Shown here: positions 11,185 to 19,778 of the stretch, piece after piece
How the letters are laid out: each line of letters begins with the position of its first letter
Numbering within the stretch: position 1 is the first letter of the stretch
From: Nymphaea colorata
Taxonomy: Eukaryota; Streptophyta; Magnoliopsida; Nymphaeales; Nymphaeaceae
NCBI RefSeq assembly: GCF_008831285.2
Contig: NC_045148.1
Span: 10,894,183 to 10,954,182, forward strand
Length of the DNA stretch: 60,000 nucleotides
Reading direction: 5' to 3'
The notes under the pieces: generated by a model
What the model was told of the DNA's origin: nothing
The model's database searches: none
Seen by the model: only the letters and a program-made list of their open reading frames with translations
Translations under genes and position numbers: made by a program

Positions 11185-14100
11185 ATGGCAGATTTTCATG
11201 GAACGTCAGGTAATTCCATGTCATCAACCACTCAAGAAGATAGTCCATTCTTTCTTCATCATTCGGACAACCCTGGTACGTGTCTTGTATCCCAACAGCT
11301 CACTGGAGATAATTATGAAACGTGGAGAAGAGCCATGACCATGGCCCTTTTAGCCAAAAATAAGATGGGTTTTGTTGATGGTTCTATTCCGAAACCCACG
11401 GGTCCCCACTCTCTCATTGTTTCTTGGGAGAGATCCAACAACATGGTACTTTCTTGGCTGCTGAATTCTCTTCACAAGTCCCTGACTTCAACAGTCGTTT
11501 ATGCCACAAACGCTGCAGACGTTTGGCATGAATTAAAGGCTAGATTCTCCCGGTCAAATGCTCCACGTCTTTATCAAATCCAACAACAGATTATTAACTG
11601 CAAGCAGGGACAATCTTCCATTAGTGCGTATTACACTCAAATCAAGGGCCGTTGGGATGAGTATGATTCGCTTGTCACTCTTCCCACCTGTGAATGTGGA
11701 GCCATGAGGAAAGCACATGACATTCAAGAACATGACAGATTAATTCAGTTCTTGATGAGGCTGAATGAGAGCTATGGAGCGATTCGTAGCCAGATCTTAC
11801 TCATGGATCCTGTCCCCAACACGTCCAAAGCTTACGCCCTGCTGGTTCAAGAGGAATGCCAACGTGATCTTCACGTTCCCCTACAATCTGACAACATTTC
11901 AGCAGCTATTGTGAAGAAACAGAATCATGACAACAACCGCTTTAAGAGTCGAACCAGACCTCAATGTGAACACTGTGGGCGACTTGGGCATATTAAGGCT
12001 CGCTGCTACCTCCTTCACGGTTTTCCCAAGAAGAGCACTTCTAATGGCCAACGACAGCAGCCTCAAGCAAACCTTCATTCTACCAATGATGCATTGTCAA
12101 TTCCTCCATCCACAAAATCTCAAGAGCAGTCTCCTCCCCTCACACCAGAACTATACCATCAGTTTATGGAATTCATAAATTCCAAAACACCCAAGGTCAA
12201 CCTGGCAGGTATGTTAGAGTCACCCATTGTTTGCTTAGCTTCCTCTCAAGTATGGATAATTGATACCGGAGCTACACACCATATTACTAATTGCTTGTCT
12301 AACCTCATTTCCCCTTCTTTAGCTCAATCTAATCCTGTTAAGCTCTCTAATGGTTCCACCACTCCAGTTACCCATGTTGGTCAGTTGTATTTAAATTCTT
12401 CTATTACGTTACATCATGTCTTATATGTTCCTACCTTTTCTTGTAACCTTTTATCTGTGTCCAAGTTGGTTGCTCAAAACAATTGTCAAGTTATCTTTGA
12501 TACTCATTCTTGTACCATTCAGGACCGACGCTCGATGAAGTCGATTGGGAAGGGTAGAATGCAGAATGGCTTGTATATCCTTAAGGATGAAGAACTACGC
12601 GCCGCCGCTGCCTCACCAAACCAATCTGTTCTATGGCATGTTAGACTCGGTCACCCTTCATTTGCTCGCTTAAAGTCCTTGTTTAGTTTAATTGATTCCT
12701 CTCATGTTAATGAGCATTGCTCCATATGTTATCTTGCCAAACAAACTCGTTTACCTTTTCCTAATAGTTCAATATCCACCACTAGCATATTTCAATTGAT
12801 TCATTGTGATATTTGGGAAGGTTACAATACACCTTCACTATTTGGTGCTCATTATTTCCTCACTGTTGTGGATGATTTCTCACGTTGCACATGGGTTTTT
12901 CTCATGCGTTATAAATCTGAGGCATTCTTTTATATTCAAAAATTTATCAATTTAGTAGAAAATCAATTTCAAACCTCCATTAAAAAAATCCGAAGTGATA
13001 ATGGAGCTGAATTTTTTTCTGCAAATATGGAAAATTTTTTACATCATAAAGGCATCGAGCGTCAACATTCTTGTGTCGCCACTCCTCAACAAAATGGAGT
13101 GGTTGAACGCAAACACAAAGATATTTTAAATATTGCTCGTGCCCTTCGTTTTCAAGCATGCTTGCCTATAAAATTTTGGGGGGAATGTGTTTTAACTGCT
13201 GCTTATTTACTCAATCGTTTGCCTACTCATCCTTTACAAGAAAAAACCCCCTATGAAGTTTTTTATGGACAAACTCCCAAATATAATCACATTCGTGTTT
13301 TTGGTTGCCTGTGTTATGCATATAACATTGGCAAAACTCATAAATTTGACCCACGATCACGTAAGTGTGTCTTTGTCGGATACCCTTATGGTCAACATGC
13401 CTATAAACTCTATGATCTTGACACTAATGAAATTTTCACTAGTCGAGATGTTAAGTTTATAGAAAATACATTTCCTTTTCAAAACCACCAAGTCCAAGAT
13501 AGTGAAGTTGTTATACCTCTACCATCTCAAGAATCACTTGAATATGTACCCCAACCTTCCCCAACCAGCCCACCACAACCTCCTCCACCTCAATCACCTA
13601 CACCCTCACCACCGGCACCACCATCAGATCACCATCAACCTAACATCGTTGATACTGTTACCCCCCACATTGATTCCTCTGACACTCAATTGCGGCGATC
13701 AACTAGACGGCGCGTTCCACCTTCACACTTTAAGGAATATCAATGTCATTCCATCACCCAGCCTACATCTTCTGCATCGACGTCGGCACATATGCAACCT
13801 AAAGGAACGAGGTACCCCCTGTGTCACTACCTTCATTTAGACAAGTTTTCTCCTACTTATCAAGCTTTCCTTACATCTATCCTCAATCACCATGAGCCGT
13901 CCACCTTCCAAGAGGCAATGCAACATCAAGAATGGAGAGACGCTATGGCAGCTGAAATTCGGGCACTAGAAGCCAACTCAACTTGGGATATTGTTTCTCT
14001 CCCACCAGGCAAACACCCTATTGGCTGCCGATAGGTCTATAAAATCAAGTATCATGCCAATGGTACTATTGAACGTTATAAGGCTCGACTCGTTGCTAAA

Positions 14101-15411
14101 GGGTATACTCAAACCGAAGGCATTGATTACACAGAGACATTTTCTCCGGTTGCTAAAATCACCACTATTCGATGTCTTTTATCAATTGCAGCCATCAAAG
14201 GTTGGAGTCTTTCTCAAATTGATGTCAACAATGCCTTCCTCCATGGTGATCTACATGAAGAAGTCTACATGACACTGCCTCCTGGGTTTACCCGACAGGG
14301 GGAGAACAAGGTGTGTCGGCTAAACAAATCTTTATATGGTCTCAAACAGTCATCTCGCAACTGGTTTTTTAAACTATCAGAGACTCTCAAACACCTTGGC
14401 TTCTCTCAATCTAAGGCTGATTATTCCTTGTTCTTCAATATCAATAAACAAGGCAGTATTTTCATCATTGTGTATGTTGATGATATAATCATTGCGGGAG
14501 ACAATCGTGATGCCATTGAGAAACTGAAAGTCATCCTCAATAACAAATTTCAATTGAAGGATTTGGGAGATTTAAAATATTTCTTGGGTATTGAAGTAGC
14601 TCGATCCAAGAAAGGGATTTTTTTATCCCAAAAGAAGTACACACTGGATATCTTACATGAAGCAGGATATAGTGGTGCCAAACCTAGTGAAACACCCATG
14701 GAGCAATATTTAAAGTTGGATGATGAAAAAGGGCAACTATTACAAGATCCCACCTTTTTCAGGAAAATAATTGGTCATTTGGTCTATCTAACCATTACAC
14801 GACCTGATATTATGCACAATGTTCACATGTTGAGTCAGTTCATGTCGCAACAAAAAACAATGCACTTAGAGGCAGCTTTCAGAATCCTTCGCTACATCAA
14901 ATCTACAACAAGTTATGGGGTCTTCTTATCATCCCATAGTGACATGATAGTCAAATCCTTTTGTGATTCAGATTGGGCATCTTGCCCAATGACAAGGAGA
15001 TCCACTTCAGGTTTTTGCATTTTCATTAGAGAAAGTCCAATATCTTGGAAAGTTAAGAAACAAACAACTGTTTCAAGGTCTTCAGCAGAAGCTGAATATA
15101 GAGCAATGGTGACTTGGATAAAGTACATTCTTAATGATTTTGGAATTATTCTTCATCAACTAATGGAATTACATTGTGACAATCAAGCAGCAATACACAT
15201 ATCTGCAAATCCGGTGTTTCACGAAAGAACAAAACATATTGAAATCGACTGCCATGTCATTCGAGAGAAGATCCAAAGAAAGGAGATTTGTACTAAGCAA
15301 ATTGACACTGAAAATCAAACTGCAGACATTTTTACTAAGGCATTGGGAAAAGATTCGTTTGTAAAATTCAGATGCAAGTTGGGTCTCATCGTTCCTGGAG
15401 CACCAACTTGA
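11185..15411 (+). pseudogene. Copia1 gag-pol polyprotein with one amber stop
   Basis: The start at ATG 11185 puts the conserved gag N-terminus (PFFLHHSDNPGTCLVSQQL) close behind it. In order: a CCHC zinc knuckle (CEHCGRLGHIKARC, about residue 260); the protease motif DTGA (about 360); the integrase HHCC region (WHVRLGHPS...CSICYLA, about 483-535) and catalytic aspartates and glutamate in HCDIW, RSDNGAEFF and VVERKHKD (about 540-640); a proline-rich linker (about 800-840); RT with YVDD at about residue 1097; and RNase H with CDSDWAS and the [11 protein letters not shown] signature. The frame is continuous for 1,408 codons except for TAG at 14032-14034, in the N-terminal part of RT. That one stop should block full-length Pol unless suppressed. 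It is otherwise the best-preserved element here. Confidence 0.95.
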
Positions 15412-15418
15412 GGGGGAG
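15411..15418 (+). other. Copia1 polypurine tract
   Basis: AGGGGGAG lies immediately before the 3' LTR and overlaps the last base of the polyprotein stop codon. Confidence 0.9.
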
Positions 15419-15721
15419 TGTTGAACGTTACTTCCTGTAATAGTCGAAGAAGATCGCCCAAAATCAAGGAATCAGAGATTGCCCAAAATCAAGGAATCAG
15501 AGATCGCCCAAATCAAGAGGATGAGTTGTTAGACGTTGCAGATTGAAAAATCACAACGAATTAGGAATGATGATCTTGTACGAGCAGAAATCAGGGATAG
15601 GATCGTTTCTCTATTCTTATCCAATTGCCCCTATATATACCTTGTAAATGGTTCATAGAAATACAATGAGAAATACAGTTTCTTTCCTCTCACCATCGTT
15701 CCTATTCCTCTTTCTTTAACA
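15419..15721 (+). repeat. Copia1 3' LTR
   Basis: 303 bp, the same length as the 5' LTR, with six substitutions by eye, all in the first half. It is followed by the target duplication CCAGC. Confidence 0.97.
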
Positions 15722-15850
15722 CCAGCTGCCTGAGTTAGTCGTCTGTTCTGTTCCCCTCTCTGGACTGCTACTGCCGCAGCCTCAGCAACTAGCTTCCTCT
15801 GGCTCTTCCTGAAGCTGACCACCCGTCATATAACTGAGGTCGTCAATTGA
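15722..15850 (+). pseudogene. Small membrane-protein gene, left copy, 3' part
   Basis: Continuation of the gene beginning at 9920, resuming after Copia1. Compared with the right copy it has a 5 bp insertion near the GTTCTGTTCCCCTC stretch and a 6 bp deletion near GCCGCAGCCTCAG. It meets a TGA at 15848-15850, where the right copy reads TTA. It ends LKLTTRHITEVVN, matching the right copy. The stop lies next to the convergent peptide gene, whose own stop is at 15843-15845, so the two coding ends overlap by 8 bp. Confidence 0.65.
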
Positions 15851-15959
15851 AAGCAAGCGGCTGCTCCTGCACCAGCGCCGCTACTTTCTCCGTCGGAATT
15901 GATGCGCTGAAGAGAGAAAAGAAGAACAGCAAGAGGAGGAGGATGACATTGCAAGCCAT
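15843..15959 (-). CDS. Putative small secreted peptide, left copy (38 aa)
   Basis: Encodes a 38-residue product beginning MACNVILLLLLFFFSLFSAS, a strong signal-peptide-like hydrophobic run, followed by a short polar tail (IPTEKVAALVQEQ...). The right-arm copy is 35/38 identical. A longer in-frame upstream extension exists, but the ATG at 15959 is chosen because the shared MACN start follows conserved 5' UTR-like DNA and a TATA box (16051-16056, minus strand) about 95 bp upstream. After cleavage only about 18 residues would remain, so this may be a signalling-peptide precursor, or just a fragment of a longer gene. No known peptide motif is recognised. Confidence 0.45.
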   Translation of the reverse strand: MACNVILLLLLFFFSLFSASIPTEKVAALVQEQPLAFN

Positions 15960-16541
15960 TGTAAAACAGAGATGGCTGGTTAGAAACTTAGAACTCAGAC
16001 AGAGGAAGGGAGAGATGGCTGTGAGTGGAGTGAAGCAAGGAGGGAGGCAATATATAGGGGGAGGGATGAGGATGAGGAAATATTGCCGTTGAGGGTGGTG
16101 GGGACCACTGAAACGGTGGACCGCGTTTAATCTTCCTTCTTTGAGGCAGAATTTTTTGAGTTCCATGGAACTTTACTATAGAGCAGAAACTTTAGTTCAA
16201 GTTCGACAGAAAGTTTGTTTCCGTTGCAGACGAACACATAACTTTAGTGTTGAGAGTTTTAGAGTCATTGCAAAACTTTTGTCCGTTAATTTCTCAATAT
16301 AGAAACAAAAGTTCCATGAAATCAAACAAATAGAGTAAATGGAAAGTAAAACAAAAATTCTGTCTAAGATTAAAGCGCGGTCCCCCGTTCCAGTGGTCCC
16401 CACCACCCTCAACGGCAATATTTCCTCATCCTCATCCCTCCCTCTATATAGTGCCTCCCTCCTTGCTTCACTCCACTCACAGCCATCTCTCCCTTCCTCT
16501 GTCTGAGTTCTAAGTTTCTAACCAGCCATCTCTGTTTTACA
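15960..16541. promoter_or_regulatory. Symmetric bidirectional promoter region between the two peptide genes
   Basis: The 582 bp between the divergent start codons is itself an inverted repeat. TATA-like boxes lie at 16051-16056 (CTATATATT on the minus strand) and 16444-16450 (CTATATA on the plus strand), each about 95 bp before its ATG. Both are followed by matching leaders (CTTGCTTCACTCCACTCACA) and preceded by GGTCCCCACCACCCTCAACG. The centre, about 16176-16303, is not palindromic. Transcription from both sides could give mutually complementary leaders. Confidence 0.5.
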
Positions 16542-16658
16542 ATGGCTTGCAATGCCATCCTCCTCCTCTTGCTGTTCTTCTTTTCTCTCTTCAGCGCATC
16601 GATTCCGACGGAGAAAGTAGCGGCGCTGGTGCAGGAGCAGCCGCCTGCTTTAAATTGA
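16542..16658 (+). CDS. Putative small secreted peptide, right copy (38 aa)
   Basis: The product begins MACNAILLLLLFFFSLFSAS and continues IPTEKVAALVQEQPPALN before TGA (16656-16658). It differs from the left copy at three residues: Ala/Val at position 5, and Pro/Leu and Leu/Phe near the end. The hydrophobic core suggests secretion with a tail of about 18 residues. Its last 68 bp lie antisense to the 3' end of the membrane-protein gene (16591-16956). A TATA box lies about 95 bp upstream. Coding status rests on preservation in both arms and the promoter-like context. Confidence 0.45.
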   Translation: MACNAILLLLLFFFSLFSASIPTEKVAALVQEQPPALN

Positions 16659-16956
16659 CGACCTCAGTTATATGACGGGTGGTCAGCTTCAGGAAGAGCC
16701 AGAGGAAGCTAGTTGCTGAGGTGAGCGCTGCGGCAGTAGCAGTCCAGATAAAGGAACAGACGACCAACTCAGGCAGCAGGTGGCCAAGGAATACGATGAC
16801 GAGGGAGAAACAGTAGGCGATCATGAGGCCGAGGACTGTGAGGAGGATGCCCAGAAACAGAGACGGGACAGGATCTCGAGGCAGCAGGGCGAGAAGCGCC
16901 TGTGCCATGTGGAAGGAGAAGAGAAACAAAACTCTCCCACATCTTTCACTCGCCAT
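16591..16956 (-). CDS. Small multi-span membrane protein, right copy (121 aa, open)
   Basis: The chosen start is the ATG at 16956 (MASERCGRVLFLFSF), shared with the left copy; ten further in-frame codons upstream are not shared. Hydrophobic segments fall at about residues 8-25, 32-58 and 61-91, so three or four membrane spans are likely. The C-terminus is Ala/Pro-rich. A third, partial copy at 34207-34440 keeps the same frame with conservative changes (CFSLVIVYLGHLLPELVVC there, CFSLVIVFLGHLLPELVVC here), which supports this frame as the coding one. A TATA box (17032-17038, minus) lies about 75 bp upstream. It converges with the peptide gene at 16542-16658. No family is recognised; this is the only copy without a visible break. 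Confidence 0.5.
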   Translation of the reverse strand: MASERCGRVLFLFSFHMAQALLALLPRDPVPSLFLGILLTVLGLMIAYCFSLVIVFLGHLLPELVVCSFIWTATAAALTSATSFLWLFLKLTTRHITEVVNLKQAAAPAPAPLLSPSESMR

Positions 16957-17031
16957 GGTACTGACAGTTCTTCGCGCAGAGAACAAGTTACTCTGTTTCT
17001 TCGACTGACAAATGCATGCGCGGGTTCCTGT

Positions 17032-17038
17032 TTTTATA
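17032..17038 (-). promoter_or_regulatory. TATA box of the right membrane-protein gene
   Basis: On the minus strand the sequence reads CTCTTATAAAAACAGGAACC, matching the left-arm promoter at 9841. Confidence 0.5.
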
Positions 17039-17138
17039 AGAGAGTTTAAACCTAAATACGGACTATATCACAGCTTTGCATTCCACTATTACTGTGAATA
17101 TCCAAGATCCAGAATTTGTAGTGTGAAATATATACAAT

Positions 17139-17394
17139 TTTTAAAAGGGTTAACATGCTAAGTGCATTGAGTTGAGATTACTATCTAATTCAGTTTTTGC
17201 AATTTTCCTGTTAATTTTCCAGTTTTCGCAACGAGGATTGGGTCTTTCAACCATGTTTTACGGGAAGTGCTTTGATTAATCTTCAGAAATTTCTATTATA
17301 CGTGATAAAACTTCCCTAAGAAATCATGGCTCCTAGTTTTAACCTTACAAGGAAGACCTTTAGGAATCGAAAAGCAAGGGAAGGGTAGATAAGA
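17139..17394. other. Unique intergenic sequence
   Basis: No repeat or reading frame of note was found between the end of IR1 and the next miniature element. Confidence 0.4.
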
Positions 17395-17759
17395 CCTTTT
17401 TCAGATATTCACATATTCATATTTGAATACGAATAAAAAAGAAAACATATCTAAATCCGAACCCAAGATCCAATTTTACAATCCGAATTTGATTATATTC
17501 ATATTCATATCCAAATTCAAATTTTGAACCAAATTTTGCTAATTTTCAAAATGTAAGAGCATTGGATCTAAGATATTTATTTAAAAATAAATTCATTCAA
17601 AATCTGATCAGATATTTATTTATATCCGAATCTGATCGGATGTTTAGATTCGAATCCGATCAGATTTCTTAATCGTATGTTAATTTTTTTTTGATATCTA
17701 TTTTTTTTGGATTGGTTTGGTCAGATATCCGATTCAAATCGAATATATTAACATCCCTA
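17395..17759. mobile_element. Miniature element of the 'ATCCGAATC / ACATCCCTA' family, copy 1
   Basis: Contains arrays of phrases such as AATCCGAACCCAAGATCCAA, ATCCGAATCTGATCGGATG and CAGATATCCGATTCAAATCG, and ends TTAACATCCCTA. About 30185-30500 is a close relative in the same orientation. The left terminus is not sharp, so the start is approximate. Confidence 0.6.
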
Positions 17760-17887
17760 TTAATAACTTAATTAAGAAACTATTTCTCCTATCTTTTGCA
17801 TTTTCTTTCAATCACCTGCTTAAGGGTCCACCAATAGGATAAATGAACTAATACAGAGAACAAAGCAGGAATAATACTGAGAATTCA

Positions 17888-17957
17888 GACAAACACCTTG
17901 TTAAAAATTGCTCCTTACGGCTTTTGGAGCTTACTGCAACTGCTGCAAAATACTCAG

Positions 17958-18007
<50 letters not shown>

Positions 18008-18560
18008 GATAAAATGTGAATATATAACAAAATTTGGGGACAAGAAGTCTCCTAAATACAAAAACAAAAACAAAAACAACATCAGGCATCTGTTAAAACA
18101 TAAAAGTTGATGACATAGTAAACACAACTGCATAATTAGACATACATCTTGACAGCCTCAAAGACAGGGAGTTATATCCAATGGAATGCACTTATTTAGT
18201 GAAAAAAATTTGAATGTAAGAAAGTTAACAAACAAAAAATTAAGGAACTAAAAACCATATCCAAACAAAATGTTATTGCTAATTCATCTTTTGCTACTGT
18301 TTTTAATGACACAAGATTCAACAAAAAAAAATTCCAGCCTCAAAGGTAATATACATACATACTTTTTCATATGAAAGAAAGGTCATATAGCAATTTTCAT
18401 ATGAAACTGGCTATTTCATACGAAATGAGCCATCTTCATATATATAGGTAATGTTCATGTCATGCATGACCAAACAAATCCAGATACATAGATATATATC
18501 AATTATAAAGATTACTGACATAGTCAATAAATCTAATAAATTAATATTACTACCAACTTA
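17888..18560. repeat. Repeat block B, copy 2
   Basis: Same landmarks as 9060-9670, including ACAAACACCTTGTTAAAA, GA repeats, GTTGATGACATAGTAAACAC and CATGCATGACCAAACAAATC. Here it follows the miniature element directly, as in copy 3. Confidence 0.8.
17961..18005. repeat. (GA)n microsatellite
   Basis: About 22 GA units at the same position within block B as the shorter GA tract near 9166 and the tract at 30755-30795. Confidence 0.95.
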
Positions 18561-18870
18561 GATGGCAATACAATCCTGAAAAGTTATAGAAGGTTCGCCA
18601 ATGTTTTCATTTTCTCCAGCAATTAGATTTACTTGCTCCTTCTACAATAGGAACAATTTGTCGCCCCATTAAAGACAAATCAATATACGCCAAGTATAAA
18701 GGTCGCCGAGATAGATATTAAACCTAACAAAGGACTATTATTGCCAAAATGGATAGCAAAACTTAGCCAGGTTGCTGGCACACCTCACCACTGGATCACG
18801 TCGATCGTTAATCATTTACATTGTTTTCGTAAGAGACTTTATTCAGCCACCTATTTTGAACACAATGGAT
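18561..18870. other. Intergenic sequence leading into IR2
   Basis: Phrases such as CCTGAAAAGTTAT and CAAATCAATATACGCCAA are shared with about 31300-31550 and 47730-47920, so the block-B duplication extends through here. No gene seen. Confidence 0.5.
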
Positions 18871-19245
18871 TTGAAATTAATGATAGGCAACAACAAGGGA
18901 AAGCAACGAAAGACAATTTAATGCACATAGTAAAATGCAGAGGGTTTACATCTGGCCGCGTCCACCGGAGATATGGAGATGATTTATTATTCCAAACTAT
19001 ATGTGTACAAAGCATTATGGAATCGAGTCGATGTCATGCCTTGCACGTTAAGTTTAATACGCATGAGATTGCAGGGACAATCTTTTCGTTCCATACTGAA
19101 AGCATAAATGTGATCATCCAAAATAAGTTACTCCATCTAATGTAATGGTGAAACGCCATTACTTGATGGAAACAAATATGGATCATATATATCCTGCCGA
19201 ATTTACCACGCTTTATCCACTTGAAAAGGTAGTTGGTGTTAGGTC

Positions 19246-19585
19246 TGTTGAAGATTATTCACCATGAATTTTACAAATCATGCTTATATGACTCGCCTCC
19301 ATTCTGGAACATCTATTAGAATACCAGCCGTCTGTAACGCTGGCTCGAAATATCCTAACAGAATTGATGATGTGGCAGATTGTGGAAGGTTCTAGAACTA
19401 TTCGGTTTCTCTTGGAATCTAATTGTAATTTCCTTTATCAAAATATAAAGAATTTTATTTTCATTCATTATTTCTCAGTAGTATATAAATATCCATTTAT
19501 CAAATGAATGAAACAAAGGGGGAGAGGCTCTGTTTTTCACTCGCCCTCAATTTTTCATACTCTGTTTTGTTAAACTCTGTCTACA
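19246..19585 (+). repeat. Copia2 5' LTR
   Basis: Starts TGTTGAAGATTATTCACC and ends ACTCTGTCTACA. A TATA-like GTATATAAAT lies at 19481-19490. It pairs with 23961-24300. Confidence 0.95.
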
Positions 19586-19597
19586 TGGTATCAGAGC
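19586..19597 (+). other. Copia2 primer-binding site
   Basis: TGGTATCAGAGC directly after the 5' LTR, complementary to plant initiator methionine tRNA. Confidence 0.93.
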
Positions 19598-19778
19598 TAT
19601 TGCTGTTTCTGTGCAAAGTCTGCTGCGTCTGAATTTTTTGCATGCTCCTTTTTCAGTCTTGCATCCTTCCTTCCAATCTGCGGTACATTTAATCTTTGCA
19701 GATTCCTTGCTATTTCTATGTTTGGCACTCTACTGCATCGATTCCTTTTCTTTGCTGCTGCTGTACACTATTTCCATT

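Larger units (their letters stand above)
10108..15721 (+). mobile_element. Copia1: nearly intact RE-type Ty1/copia retrotransposon
   Basis: A 5,614 bp element with 303 bp LTRs (TG...CA), flanked by the 5 bp duplication CCAGC at 10103-10107 and 15722-15726. The PBS directly follows the 5' LTR and a G-rich polypurine tract precedes the 3' LTR. The LTRs differ at six positions by eye (about 2%), all transitions, indicating a recent insertion. One polyprotein frame spans gag, protease, integrase, reverse transcriptase and RNase H, interrupted by a single amber codon. The domain order (integrase before RT) is the copia order. It sits inside the left IR1 membrane-protein gene in the same orientation; the right arm retains the empty site. 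Confidence 0.96.
9696..17138. repeat. Inverted duplication IR1 (interrupted in the left arm by Copia1)
   Basis: The left arm (9696-10107 plus 15722 to about 16175) and the right arm (about 16304-17138) are reverse complements. Both outer ends carry ATTGTATATATTTCACACTA, and both carry the membrane-protein gene and the peptide gene. The centre, about 16176-16303, is unpaired. The left arm has an extra stretch of roughly 50 bp near 9742-9790. The right arm preserves the uninterrupted site at about 16770-16800, which shows where Copia1 entered. Confidence 0.9.

Noticed and set aside
13502-13840. 112-residue ORF rich in His and Leu within Copia1
   Set aside because: It is a shifted frame of the proline-rich linker of the polyprotein.
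16780-17049. 89-residue plus-strand ORF opposite the membrane-protein gene
   Set aside because: It is the antisense of the hydrophobic frame that is conserved among three copies; its charged composition follows from that.
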